From positions 992,001 through 1,056,000 of the forward strand of contig OZ221969.1 in assembly GCA_965119715.1 (NCBI GenBank): a DNA stretch of 64,000 nt, in the 5' to 3' direction. The first letter of the stretch is position 1, and every line of letters starts with the position of its first letter. Below the pieces are notes generated by a model. It was given only the letters and a program-made list of their open reading frames with translations. It was not told the origin of the DNA and did not search any database. The DNA is from JASBYZ01 sp029983705 (lineage in GTDB: Bacteria > Actinomycetota > Coriobacteriia > Coriobacteriales > JAEZZM01). The position numbers and the translations under genes are program-made. Of this stretch, positions 17,163-26,353 are shown piece after piece.

Positions 17163-17945
17163 ATGATTGAAACGCCACATAACGTAAAAGAAATATCTGC
17201 CTTACTTAAGCTTGCAAGTTTTGAAGAACTCCCGGCCCTACTTGAGCGCTATGGTGAAGATCCCAGAAAACAAGTGCAAAGGTCTGTTGTGAGCGCACAA
17301 AAGCGCTACGACAAAGAATCCTCTGAGCGAGTGCGCGTTGAAGGCATGTATGAGCTGATGCATAAGCTGAGCCCCCATGGCATTGCCCTAGGTATTGATG
17401 AGGTGGGAAGAGGCTCTGTAGCAGGTCCCTTAACGGTCTGTGCTTTAGCACTACCTGATACACCAATTATTTACGGCTTAAATGATTCAAAGAAACTGAG
17501 TGCCTCAAAACGAGAAGAACTTGCACAAGAAATTGCAAAGCATGCCCTCTACATTGGTATAGCTCACATTGAGCCAGAAAAAATTGACGCTGCTGGTATG
17601 GGTGCATCCTTACATGTAGCGATGCAGCGGGCGATTAAGGATGCTGGAGTGGAGCCAGACTATGTTTTACTTGATGGAAACCCAATGCACATCCATGATA
17701 AAGAGATAAACATTATAAATGGAGACGCAAAGCTTGCCTGCATTGCTGCAGCCTCAATTGTTGCCAAGGTTACGAGAGACAGAATAATGGACTTAGCTGA
17801 CGCTGAGTACCCTGGCTATGGTTTTTCTCACTGTAAGGGTTATGCCTCTGCTGAGCATATCAAGGCAATTCAAGAACTAGGGCTTTCTGATTATCACAGA
17901 AAAAGCTTTTGCACGGGCTTTTTGCCACAAGAAAAGTTATTTTAA
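17163..17945 (+). CDS. rnhB: Ribonuclease HII
   Basis: A 260-residue RNase HII that removes RNA from RNA-DNA hybrids and single ribonucleotides from DNA. The DEDD site is visible in ALGIDEVGRGSVAGP, LLDGNPMH and AASIVAKVTRDRIM. It carries a Gram-positive N-terminal extension of about 75 residues before the catalytic domain. The frame extends back to 16956 inside rplS, but the ATG at 17163 lies after the rplS terminator and gives a sensible protein, so I start there. Its ribosome site is weak. Confidence 0.9.
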   Translation: MIETPHNVKEISALLKLASFEELPALLERYGEDPRKQVQRSVVSAQKRYDKESSERVRVEGMYELMHKLSPHGIALGIDEVGRGSVAGPLTVCALALPDTPIIYGLNDSKKLSASKREELAQEIAKHALYIGIAHIEPEKIDAAGMGASLHVAMQRAIKDAGVEPDYVLLDGNPMHIHDKEINIINGDAKLACIAAASIVAKVTRDRIMDLADAEYPGYGFSHCKGYASAEHIKAIQELGLSDYHRKSFCTGFLPQEKLF

Positions 17946-18041
17946 GTTTTTCTTAATCTTTTATTACAAATGGATACGGATTTAATTTAGCTTCTTATCT
18001 CACTATGTTTTATGTAGAGAAAACTTACACTAAAGGAAAGC

Positions 18042-18467
18042 ATGGTGAGAATATTGGACTGTCTACTTGCTGCTTCAGAGCCAGATGATAAGCCACCTTT
18101 GGAGATGAGCCCAAAAGAGCTTGGTAGATTTGGCGAAAAGATTGCTTTTCACTTTTTTGAAGCGCGCGGCTACTATGTCTTGGAGCGCAACTACACAACA
18201 ATAGTAGGAGAAGCTGACATAATTGCTCTCGATAAAGATGAGCTTGTATTTATTGAGGTTAAAACCCGCATTGGCGATGAGCAAATGGAGGCAGAGGAGG
18301 CTGTTACTACTGCTAAGCAGACTACCTATGAAAAACTTGCAATAATCTATACTACAAACTTTGATGAGTATGAGACGATACGCTTTGATGTGGTAGCAAT
18401 TACCGTTCAAAATAATAATGAAGGTCTCTTGCGCCACATTAAAAATGCTTATTACTTTGATGAGTAG
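18042..18467 (+). CDS. UPF0102 family protein YraN
   Basis: A 141-residue restriction-endonuclease-like fold protein of the YraN family. Motifs: LGRFGEKIAFHFFEARGYYVLERNY cut short at the usual catalytic strand GEADIIALDKDELVFIEVKT, where the D..E.K residues of a PD-(D/E)XK site are visible. Its cellular role is unsettled. It is next to the comM-like and dprA genes, as in many Gram-positive genomes. AAAGGAAAG precedes the ATG. The comM-like gene follows after 2 bp. Confidence 0.88.
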   Translation: MVRILDCLLAASEPDDKPPLEMSPKELGRFGEKIAFHFFEARGYYVLERNYTTIVGEADIIALDKDELVFIEVKTRIGDEQMEAEEAVTTAKQTTYEKLAIIYTTNFDEYETIRFDVVAITVQNNNEGLLRHIKNAYYFDE

Positions 18468-18469
18468 CT

Positions 18470-19945
18470 ATGAGGCAGTCAAAGGTCTATAGCGCCTGCA
18501 TTAACGGGACACACATTCAAAAAGTAATTGTTGAGGTAGATATTACGAGAGGTATTCCAGGTATTAGCATTGTGGGGATGCCAGATACTGCAATTTATGA
18601 GGCGCGCTCAAGAATTAGATCTGCAATTCAAGCATGTGGCTATACGATGCCTCGAGGCCATATTGTTATAAACCTTGCGCCTTCACATATTAGAAAGCGT
18701 GGGAGTAGTTTTGACCTTGCTATAGCTCTTGGTATTTTACTTGCAAGCGAACAAATTATCATTCCAGATATCGAGAGTTATCTTATAGTGGGAGAGCTTT
18801 CGTTAAGTGGGCAGGTAAGACCAGTTCAAGGCATGCTTGCCTATGAACTATTTAGTAAAGAAGAGCGTATGACTTTGCTGAGTGGGGCAAAAGCAGGCGA
18901 AGCGCTTTCAGTTAAGGGCTGTGACAGGCGTGTGCTTCGCTGGCTCAGTGATATAGAATCACCGCTTTGTGCGCTTAGTATACGCTTGAGCAAAGCTAAG
19001 AGGACTGAGAAAAACTTTAATGAGGTATACGGCCAAGACTTTGCAAAGCGCGCCTTGTGTATTGCTGCAGCCGGAAGACATAGTGCGCTTATGCTTGGAA
19101 GTGCTGGAGCAGGTAAAACCATGCTTGCTGAGCGATTTTCAAGTATCTTACCTAAGCTCAGCGAAAAAGAAGCACTCGAAAGTGCACGCATACATTCTAT
19201 TAAGGGGCTTGAGTTTGAGAGCATTCTTGAAGGTGAGCGCCCTTTTAGGTCACCCCACCACAGCATTTCAAAGGCAGCGCTGATTGGTGGGGGCTATCCG
19301 ATACGTGCTGGAGAGGTTTCCCTTGCACATAATGGAGTGCTCTTTATGGATGAGCTCTCTGAGTTTTCTCACGACACCCTTCAACTTTTACGGCAAGCAC
19401 TAGATTCTGGAACAATTAGTCTTTCAAGATCCAAAGAGCAAGTAGTGCTTCCGGCTAAGTTTTTACTGCTTGCAGCATCAAACCCCTGTGACTGCGGAAA
19501 TTTGTATGAGCAAGATAAGGCTTGTACGTGCACAGATAATCAGCTCAAGAGATATGCAGCTAAGCTCAAAGGACCTTTGATAGATAGGATAGATATTGTT
19601 TTTCATATCAAGCGAGCTTCTTCTCATAAATTAATTGCTGAAACAAAGAGCCAAAGCTCTGAAGAGCTGAAGAGTCAGGTGTTTAAAGCACGCAGCTTTA
19701 AAAAGTGGCGCGAAGAAAAAGAAGATGTAACTTGTGCACATACAGAACGAGATAGAGCGCTTTTATCCTGTAAGTTTGATAGGAGCGCACAAAAACTTTT
19801 AGAAAAGCTTGCCGAGCAAAGTGCGCTTTCTGCCCGCTCACTTATTAAGGTGCTCAAGGTTTCGAGAACTATTGCTGACCTTGATGAAGAGAGCTCAGTC
19901 AAGCCAGACCACCTCCTTGAAGCATTCAATTATAAGGTGGTGTAA
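18470..19945 (+). CDS. YifB/ComM-family Mg-chelatase-like AAA ATPase
   Basis: A 491-residue protein: an N-terminal ChlI domain (about 1-170), then an AAA+ core with Walker A in GSAGAGKTMLAERF, Walker B in GVLFMDELSEF, and a zinc-like cysteine group NPCDCGN with ACTCTDNQ. In gamma-proteobacteria ComM is a branch-migration helicase that helps integrate transformed DNA. The neighbouring dprA supports a role in DNA uptake and recombination here, but natural competence is not shown. Confidence 0.92.
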   Translation: MRQSKVYSACINGTHIQKVIVEVDITRGIPGISIVGMPDTAIYEARSRIRSAIQACGYTMPRGHIVINLAPSHIRKRGSSFDLAIALGILLASEQIIIPDIESYLIVGELSLSGQVRPVQGMLAYELFSKEERMTLLSGAKAGEALSVKGCDRRVLRWLSDIESPLCALSIRLSKAKRTEKNFNEVYGQDFAKRALCIAAAGRHSALMLGSAGAGKTMLAERFSSILPKLSEKEALESARIHSIKGLEFESILEGERPFRSPHHSISKAALIGGGYPIRAGEVSLAHNGVLFMDELSEFSHDTLQLLRQALDSGTISLSRSKEQVVLPAKFLLLAASNPCDCGNLYEQDKACTCTDNQLKRYAAKLKGPLIDRIDIVFHIKRASSHKLIAETKSQSSEELKSQVFKARSFKKWREEKEDVTCAHTERDRALLSCKFDRSAQKLLEKLAEQSALSARSLIKVLKVSRTIADLDEESSVKPDHLLEAFNYKVV

Positions 19946-19948
19946 AAG

Positions 19949-20851
19949 TTGAAAGAAGAGCGTTTTGAGATAAGTCAAGATGAGCCTGAGTATCCTGAGA
20001 GCTTAAAAGAGTTAGAGGATGCCCCTCAAAAACTTTACGTAATAGGAGATATAGGGCTGCTTAAAAGTCTTTGTGTCTCAATTATAGGTTCACGCAAGTC
20101 TACGCCGTATGGAGAAGCTGCAGCTGAGTTTTGTGCTGAGGTAGCAGTAGATCATAAACTCACGGTCGTATCAGGAGCAGCAATAGGTTGTGATTTGGCT
20201 GCTGGACTTAAGACACTTGAGTGTGGAGGTAGGAGCATTGCTGTTTTAGGTTCAGGAGCTGATGTAGTTTACCCTTCTCAAGCACGCAAGTTCTTAGAGC
20301 GCCTTAAAAGAGGGGAAGGTCTTGTAATCTCTGAGCAGCCTTGGGGACATAAGCCACTTCGCTGGACATTTCCAAAAAGAAATAGGATTATTGCTGCACT
20401 TTCACGCGCTCTTATAGTAGTTGAAGCGGGCTTTAAGTCAGGAACATCAAGTACGGCAGTAGCAGCTTTTGATTTAGGGAGAGAGGTTTATGCAGTACCT
20501 GGATCAATATTTGCAAAAAGCTCTCAGGGCTGCAATCAAATTATTTCTGAAGGGGCAGGAATAATTGTTGATAAGCTTTCTTTAGACGTAGCCTTCTCTC
20601 AGCTTTATGAAAGCTTTTGTATGAGAAGGGAGGGTGAGGGAAGTCAGCTTAATCAGGCTGACCCAATTATTAGAGCTCTTTTGAGTAGTCCTTGTGATTT
20701 AGAAAGCCTACAAGAGATACTTAAGATGAGTAGTGTAGTTGAACTTATGACTATGATGAGTGCCTATGAACTTGATGGAACAGTTGTTAAGCTTAGAGAC
20801 GGACGCTATTCTTTGAGCTCAAGCGCTTATAATAGCTCTTTACAGAAATAG
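19949..20851 (+). CDS. dprA: DNA-processing protein DprA
   Basis: A 300-residue DprA/Smf. The Rossmann-like core is clear: SIIGSRKSTPYGEAAAEF, VVSGAAIGCD, AVLGSGADVVYP and WTFPKRNRIIAALS. A C-terminal winged-helix region follows (about 235-290). DprA loads RecA on incoming single-stranded DNA. The start is TTG at 19949, 3 bp after the comM-like gene. In many Firmicutes topA follows; here trmFO follows directly. Confidence 0.93.
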   Translation: MKEERFEISQDEPEYPESLKELEDAPQKLYVIGDIGLLKSLCVSIIGSRKSTPYGEAAAEFCAEVAVDHKLTVVSGAAIGCDLAAGLKTLECGGRSIAVLGSGADVVYPSQARKFLERLKRGEGLVISEQPWGHKPLRWTFPKRNRIIAALSRALIVVEAGFKSGTSSTAVAAFDLGREVYAVPGSIFAKSSQGCNQIISEGAGIIVDKLSLDVAFSQLYESFCMRREGEGSQLNQADPIIRALLSSPCDLESLQEILKMSSVVELMTMMSAYELDGTVVKLRDGRYSLSSSAYNSSLQK

Positions 20852-20873
20852 AAACTTTTGAGGAGTTTATACT

Positions 20874-22208
20874 TTGCAGCATTCAAATACGGTGACAATT
20901 ATTGGTGGCGGACTTGCGGGAAGTGAGTGCGCTTTAAGCCTTGCTCAAAGAGGCATACCAGTAAGATTGTTTGAGAAAAAGAAGCTCGATAAAAATGAAG
21001 TGCAAAAGCTTGACGGCTATGCTGAGCTTGTCTGTTCAAACTCATTTAAGTCACTCAAAGAAGATTCTGCTGCAGGAGAGCTTAAAGCTGAGCTCAAACT
21101 TTTAGGGTCATCACTACTCCCATTAATTTATGAGGCTCAAGTTCCCGCAGGGGGCGCCCTAGCGGTTGATAGAGAGATATTTTCTCAAAAGGTAAGTGAA
21201 GCTCTTATAAAGCATCCTCTTATTGAACTTATTGATGCTGAAGTGAAAGAAGTGTCACGTGAGGCTTACACCATTATAGCCTGCGGTCCTTTAGTAAGTG
21301 AAACACTCGCTCAAGATATTCAAACCCTTACCGGAGCTGAGCACATGGCTTTTTATGATGCAGCAGCTCCTATTGTGGAAACTGAGACACTTAACATGGA
21401 TATCCTGTTTGCCGAGTCGCGCTATCAAAAGGATGGAAGTGCAGATTATCTTAACGCTCCTATGAATAAGGAGGAGTACGAGAGATTTTATACTGAGCTT
21501 ATGGCAGGTGAGCGAGTAATTCTTAAGGATTTTGAGCAAAAAGAACTCTTTAATGCATGCCAGCCAATAGAAGAGGTTGCTCGTACAGGACATGACTCTA
21601 TACGTTTTGGGGCACTTAAGCCCGTTGGTCTTACTGATCCAAGAACCGGTAAGCGTCCGTGGGCAGTGGTGCAACTGAGAAAAGAAAATGTAGAAGCAAG
21701 CGCTTACAATTTAGTTGGCTTTCAAACTAACTTAAAGTTTGGTGAACAAAAACGCATCTTTAGAATGATTCCAGGCCTAGAACATGCTGAGTTTTCACGC
21801 TACGGGGTTATGCACAGAAATACCTTTATTAATAGCCCTCAGGTCTTAAGCAAAAGCTTTGCGCTTAAAGAGGATCCAAAGATACGCTTTGCAGGACAAA
21901 TTACTGGAACAGAAGGCTACACTGAGGCAATAGCTTCAGGTCTTTTTGCAGCACTTAACACCTATGCAAATATAAAAGGCTTTGATGAGCTTTGCTTACC
22001 TAAGACCACAGTGCTTGGAGCGCTCTTTGATTATGCGACTGACAAAGATACTAAAGACTACCAACCAATGCATGTTAATTTTGGCCTCATGCCTGCACTT
22101 GAGTTTAAAATAAGAAATAAGAAGGAGAGATACGCTGCCTACGTTAAGCGTGCGCAGAGTGATTTAGAGGGATTAATAGAGAGCAGGACGGAACTTTTTG
22201 ATGTCTGA
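20874..22208 (+). CDS. trmFO: Methylenetetrahydrofolate-tRNA-(uracil-5-)-methyltransferase TrmFO
   Basis: A 444-residue FAD enzyme making m5U54 in the T-loop of tRNA with methylene-THF as carbon source. The N-terminal FAD site is TIIGGGLAGSECALSLAQRG, followed by LVCSNSFKSLKED, AALNTYA and LFDYATDKDTKDYQPMHVNF. The start is TTG at 20874 behind GAGGAG. It overlaps the Xer recombinase gene by 8 bp. Confidence 0.95.
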   Translation: MQHSNTVTIIGGGLAGSECALSLAQRGIPVRLFEKKKLDKNEVQKLDGYAELVCSNSFKSLKEDSAAGELKAELKLLGSSLLPLIYEAQVPAGGALAVDREIFSQKVSEALIKHPLIELIDAEVKEVSREAYTIIACGPLVSETLAQDIQTLTGAEHMAFYDAAAPIVETETLNMDILFAESRYQKDGSADYLNAPMNKEEYERFYTELMAGERVILKDFEQKELFNACQPIEEVARTGHDSIRFGALKPVGLTDPRTGKRPWAVVQLRKENVEASAYNLVGFQTNLKFGEQKRIFRMIPGLEHAEFSRYGVMHRNTFINSPQVLSKSFALKEDPKIRFAGQITGTEGYTEAIASGLFAALNTYANIKGFDELCLPKTTVLGALFDYATDKDTKDYQPMHVNFGLMPALEFKIRNKKERYAAYVKRAQSDLEGLIESRTELFDV

Positions 22209-23094
22209 GTCTGACAAACTACTCACGAGCTTTATAAGGTTTTTGCACGAGTCAAGAAATCTCTCTGCCAATACTCTTCGTGCCTATCAAATTGACTTAG
22301 AAGAGTTTTACCGCTGGCTTGATAAAAATAATTATGAGATAGACAGCATGAATGTGAGAAAGTTTAGGCAGTATCTTTCAGACGAAGGTAGGGCTCAGTA
22401 TTCTAGAAAGACTATTGCACGAAGACTTTCTGCTATTAGAACCTTTTACAAATACTTGGTTCGCATTGAATATTTAGATGATAGTATTGCTCAAATTGTA
22501 CATAGTCCTAAACTTGATAAGTATTTGCCTCAAACCTTTAAATCTGAAGATCTTAAAAAATTTTTATCAGCATCTGACACAAGCACTGCTGAAGGCTTAC
22601 GTGATCAAGCTATCTTTGAGCTCTTTTATGCAAGTGGCGCTCGTATATCAGAAATATCAGGACTTAACTTAAAGGATATTGATTTAAAAAATAAGCAAAT
22701 AAATCTATTTGGTAAGGGTTCAAAAGAAAGAATTGTTCCTCTATATGATAAGGCAATTCAAACGGTACTAAGCTATGTTGATAAGGCGCGACCCGAGCTC
22801 AATCTAAAAAATAATAATGAGGCACTCCTTTTATCTGTAAGAGGTAACCGCATGAGTGCAGACGCTATACGCGTAAGATTTAATAAGATTTTGAGAGAGT
22901 GCGGTTTGGATAGTGCCTACACTCCACACTCGCTTCGCCATACCTTTGCAACTGACTTATTAAACGGGGGAGCAGACTTAAAAACAGTTCAAGAGCTTTT
23001 GGGTCATGAAAGTCTTTCAACGACTCAAATCTATACACATCTATCAAGCAAAAGACTGCAAGATATTTATAAGCAGGCACATCCAAGAGGGTAA
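22201..23094 (+). CDS. Tyrosine recombinase, XerC/XerD type
   Basis: A 297-residue phage-integrase-fold recombinase. The N-terminal SAM-like domain (about 1-90) has NTLRAYQIDLEEF. The catalytic residues are in place: Arg in GARISEISGL, Lys in GKGSKERIVPL, HSLRHTFAT, LGHESLSTTQ and the nucleophile Tyr in IYTH. Next to trmFO it is most likely the chromosomal Xer that resolves dimers at dif, rather than a mobile-element integrase. ATG 22201 is preferred over the TTG one codon earlier. Confidence 0.9.
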   Translation: MSESDKLLTSFIRFLHESRNLSANTLRAYQIDLEEFYRWLDKNNYEIDSMNVRKFRQYLSDEGRAQYSRKTIARRLSAIRTFYKYLVRIEYLDDSIAQIVHSPKLDKYLPQTFKSEDLKKFLSASDTSTAEGLRDQAIFELFYASGARISEISGLNLKDIDLKNKQINLFGKGSKERIVPLYDKAIQTVLSYVDKARPELNLKNNNEALLLSVRGNRMSADAIRVRFNKILRECGLDSAYTPHSLRHTFATDLLNGGADLKTVQELLGHESLSTTQIYTHLSSKRLQDIYKQAHPRG

Positions 23095-23183
23095 TATTAT
23101 CTTATCTGCAATCTAGATAATTGCGCTTAGTAGTTGTACACTATATGCAGGGAAAATGTATTTTCATTTTATAAGGGGAAGAA

Positions 23184-23870
23184 ATGAAAATGCTTAATAT
23201 TGGTTTGCGCCCAATTCAGATGAATAATGCTAAAATCTGCGCCTATCGTTCCAGATATCTAGGCGGAGATAGTCTTGCAATTACGGAATACCTTAAAAGT
23301 TTTGGTATAAAAACCATTGTAGATTTACGAAAGCCATCTGAGCGTAAAGACTATCCTGATCAGATAAGTAAAGATTTTAACTACATCTGTTTTGATTTTG
23401 ATTTACAAAATAATTCGCGCTCAAGCAGCAAATGTAAACATCTGCGTGGCCAGTTTTTATCTGAAGTGCCTGGTCTACGCATGCTTAATATGTATCGTGG
23501 CTTTGCACATAAACAAAAAGAAATTAGTCAAATAATAAGCATTTGTCAAACTTTATCTAAACCCTATCTCATTCACTGCACCAATGGAAAAGATAGAGCT
23601 GGCATTATTTCTGCTTGTCTACAAAAACTTAATGGAGTATCTCGACAAATTATATTTGAAGATTATCTCTTAAGTAATCAGTTTAACTCTGCAATAAACT
23701 TAAAAGATTTTTCTATGCTACCAGCTACTTTAAGTGATAATGAACGACTTGTAATTAAATCTCTATTTGAAGCTCGTCAAGAATATTTAGAAGCATTTAT
23801 TGCAGAGCTTATTTGTACATATAAATCATTTCATGAGTTTTTAAGAAAGGAGGATTACGTATTGAATTAA
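23184..23870 (+). CDS. Tyrosine phosphatase-like protein (Y_phosphatase3 type)
   Basis: A 228-residue soluble protein with the catalytic P-loop HCTNGKDRAGI (H131, C132, R138), the CX5R signature of the bacterial LipA/MptpB-like protein tyrosine or lipid phosphatases. Upstream, YRSRYLGGDS and IKTIVDLRKPSER match the start of that family. There is no signal peptide, so it acts in the cytoplasm unless secreted another way. AAGGGGAAGAA precedes the ATG. The gene ends 25 bp before the haem/molybdo-fold lipoprotein gene, so the three may share a transcript, though a link in function is not obvious. Confidence 0.75.
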   Translation: MKMLNIGLRPIQMNNAKICAYRSRYLGGDSLAITEYLKSFGIKTIVDLRKPSERKDYPDQISKDFNYICFDFDLQNNSRSSSKCKHLRGQFLSEVPGLRMLNMYRGFAHKQKEISQIISICQTLSKPYLIHCTNGKDRAGIISACLQKLNGVSRQIIFEDYLLSNQFNSAINLKDFSMLPATLSDNERLVIKSLFEARQEYLEAFIAELICTYKSFHEFLRKEDYVLN

Positions 23871-23895
23871 GAGGATTTTTAGTAGAGGAGGGGAT

Positions 23896-25560
23896 ATGAA
23901 AACTAAAATAAAAATCCTTTTATCTGCTGTGATTGCCTTGGTTTTAGCAATTTTGGTAATTGGGTGTTCTGGGCAAAATGGGGGCCAGCCAAAACCAGAA
24001 GCTAATAAATCAAGTCAAGAAACAACAACTCAAACATCCGGTATTAGTAAGAGTAGTACTAATGAGTCAGATACTCCGGGAGAAGCATCTGAAACAAGCA
24101 TTGCTTCAATTCCGTATTACAAAGACACAGTAGCTGAATTGAACAAAAAGTATACTCACCAAGAGCGAGATCAAAAGAATGCTGAGAAACACAAAGCAAG
24201 ACAGTATAAAGACGGCTTTGGTAATTTAGTTCAACCAGTTCCTGATGATGAAATTGGATGGAACTTTAGTTATCTCAATGCCGACCAGCGTGGATGCACC
24301 TCATGTCACACGCTTGAAGATGCGCTATTGAATATGGATACCTACCATGGTCAGATTTACAACGGCTATCCTACTGAGCAAACCTATGCAAATTGCGTAG
24401 CATGTCATGCATGGGCTCAACCACTTAAAAATCCAATACATGGTATTCATAATATGAATAAAGCTTTTCAAGCCCAAGGCGGATCTTGTGATTCATGCCA
24501 CTACATTGATGCAGGTGAAAATGGTCCTGAATTTAAGCGCTGGGACTATGAGAAATTTAATCTTTATAAAGGTATCACTGATGTAAGTTCAGAAGACGCA
24601 AAGTTACAAATCACCTATGATCAAGATACAAAATCTACTACAGACCAAATCTTTTATAAGTCTTTAAAGTCTTATGGAGGCTGGGAACCAACTAATTGGA
24701 GAACAGATGACAGTAAGGTCGATGAAGGTTTATACAACAACTGGGTGTTCTCAATTAAAGATGGTGTAGAAAACCCAATAGAGATGACAATACCTGAACT
24801 TGTTGAAAAGTTTGGCACACAAACCGAAACCATGAAAATGCACTGCTGCATTAATGGTGTTGGAAATGCGACAATTTTTCAGGCAGAAGTAAGTGGTATA
24901 CCATTAAAGAAAGTTCTGGATTACGCAAAAATTAAAGAAGGAATGGATGCGGCTAACATTACCGCTGAAGATTCTTATCCAAATGTAAATGCTAAATACC
25001 ACATTCCTTTTGAGTATCTGCTAAAAGATGATGTTTTGCTTGTAACTGAGCTAAATGGTGAAAAACTGCCTAATTCTCAAGGTGCTCCGTTAGCACTTTG
25101 GATTCCAAGAATTTCCTCTGGTTCAATGATTAAAGTTTTAACTGGCCTTGACATGATTAAAGCTGATGAGCATAAGGACTCTTCGAGTGCAGCTTTCTTT
25201 GGCGATTTTACTGATCCTGCTATCGATGACGCAGCTTCAAAGCCTAATAGTGCTGTTCTAAATTACCCTTCAGGTGTTATTTTGACTGACGATAAAGCCT
25301 CGAATGTACATCTTGAAGGATTTGCTGATGGATGGGATGAGCCTATTACAAAAGTTGAGTTCTCGCTCGACCACGGCAAGACCTGGACAGCTATTGACGT
25401 AAGCAACAATGATCCTAAAAAGTGGACCTATTGGAAACTTGGTTTTAAACCAGAAAACAAAGGCTCATATTTGCTAAATATTAGAACTACGAGTCAAAAA
25501 TCTGATGGCACTTTACGTACCTCAATATGGGATACGCAATTTATCTTCCACGTAAAATAG
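23896..25560 (+). CDS. Secreted lipoprotein: triple c-type haem region fused to a sulfite-oxidase-like Mo domain
   Basis: A 554-residue protein. A Sec lipoprotein signal (no twin arginine) ends at C24 in LVIGCSG. A Ser/Thr-rich linker follows, then three CXXCH motifs at 134-138 (CTSCH), 167-171 (CVACH) and 198-202 (CDSCH), with extra His that could be axial ligands. Residues about 240-420 resemble the sulfite oxidase/YedY fold: HCCINGVGN (C317/C318 at the expected Mo-ligand place), then NGEKL and GAPLALWIP. Residues about 455-554 resemble its Ig-like dimerisation domain (FSLDHGKTW). It may be an extracytoplasmic reductase with built-in haem wiring; the substrate is unknown. The Sec signal is odd for a Moco enzyme. 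Confidence 0.75.
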   Translation: MKTKIKILLSAVIALVLAILVIGCSGQNGGQPKPEANKSSQETTTQTSGISKSSTNESDTPGEASETSIASIPYYKDTVAELNKKYTHQERDQKNAEKHKARQYKDGFGNLVQPVPDDEIGWNFSYLNADQRGCTSCHTLEDALLNMDTYHGQIYNGYPTEQTYANCVACHAWAQPLKNPIHGIHNMNKAFQAQGGSCDSCHYIDAGENGPEFKRWDYEKFNLYKGITDVSSEDAKLQITYDQDTKSTTDQIFYKSLKSYGGWEPTNWRTDDSKVDEGLYNNWVFSIKDGVENPIEMTIPELVEKFGTQTETMKMHCCINGVGNATIFQAEVSGIPLKKVLDYAKIKEGMDAANITAEDSYPNVNAKYHIPFEYLLKDDVLLVTELNGEKLPNSQGAPLALWIPRISSGSMIKVLTGLDMIKADEHKDSSSAAFFGDFTDPAIDDAASKPNSAVLNYPSGVILTDDKASNVHLEGFADGWDEPITKVEFSLDHGKTWTAIDVSNNDPKKWTYWKLGFKPENKGSYLLNIRTTSQKSDGTLRTSIWDTQFIFHVK

Positions 25561-25573
25561 AAGGGAGGGTATG

Positions 25574-26353
25574 ATGAATTTCACACAGAAAACCTTGGGA
25601 TTAATTGCAGCTCTATTTTTGTTAACGGCTGGAACAAGTACTGCGGCATATGCACAAGAGCTTAATGTGCATACAGACAAGGACAATATTCCAAATGATT
25701 TAATAAATAAAAAAGCAACATATGAGACTCAGGAAACAGATTCACAGAAGTCTCTTAAAGGGTATCTTTCTGTAAAGCAGGGCGTAATTACCCCTACTAA
25801 TCAGATAAGAGATTATTTTAGACCTGCGGCTATTGCTTTATGTAATTCGACTGATGATTTTATAGTCACAAACCCTCTACAGTGGAAAATTAAGGTAACT
25901 GGCGAGGTTGAACACGAGATTACGCTTAGTCTTGATGAGATTGCAAATGATGAATCAATTAAAAAAGTAATGTCTTGTACTTGTGGTGGAAACCCAACAG
26001 ATGGCGCTGCAACAATCACAGCTATGATCAAAGGAATTCCTATTAATTATTTATTAACTAGATCTGGAGTAACGGACTCTGCTCAATCGATAAAGTTTAT
26101 ATCTACTGACGGTAAATCAGTAACCTTACCAATAGCTTTTGTTATTGGAAGACATGCAATTTTGAGTTATGAAATTAATGGGGAAGATCTTTCAGCTTCT
26201 GTTGGAGGAAATAACCAGCTTTGGATGAATAAAGCACCGGCTAAATATTTCTTGAGAGATATTAGCGAGATACAGCTTGTTAATGATAAATCAGAAGTTG
26301 ACATGAGTGGATATAGTCCAAATACAGGAATACAACAAGTGGTTGTGAAGTAA
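25574..26353 (+). CDS. Secreted sulfite-oxidase-like domain protein (catalytic part of a split gene)
   Basis: A 259-residue product with a Sec signal (cleavage near AYA-QE) and a sulfite-oxidase-like domain without haem motifs. SCTCGGNPTDGAA (C137, C139) aligns by eye with the Mo-ligand Cys region, followed by KGIPINYLLTRSGV, TLPIAF and NGEDL. It is a shorter paralogue of the gene just upstream, 13 bp away, with GGGAGG ahead of tandem ATGs at 25571 and 25574. It stops exactly where the Ig-like domain should begin; that domain continues in another frame. It may be a frameshifted gene or a separately expressed catalytic half. Confidence 0.65.
   Translation: MNFTQKTLGLIAALFLLTAGTSTAAYAQELNVHTDKDNIPNDLINKKATYETQETDSQKSLKGYLSVKQGVITPTNQIRDYFRPAAIALCNSTDDFIVTNPLQWKIKVTGEVEHEITLSLDEIANDESIKKVMSCTCGGNPTDGAATITAMIKGIPINYLLTRSGVTDSAQSIKFISTDGKSVTLPIAFVIGRHAILSYEINGEDLSASVGGNNQLWMNKAPAKYFLRDISEIQLVNDKSEVDMSGYSPNTGIQQVVVK

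Noticed and set aside
18841..19266. 141-codon reverse frame inside the comM-like gene
   Set aside because: Low-complexity Ser/Leu-rich product typical of an antisense shadow, with the conserved AAA core on the other strand.
22201..23094. Tyrosine recombinase as a sign of an integrated element
   Set aside because: It sits in the usual trmFO-xer order with no att-like repeats, phage genes or tRNA junction nearby.
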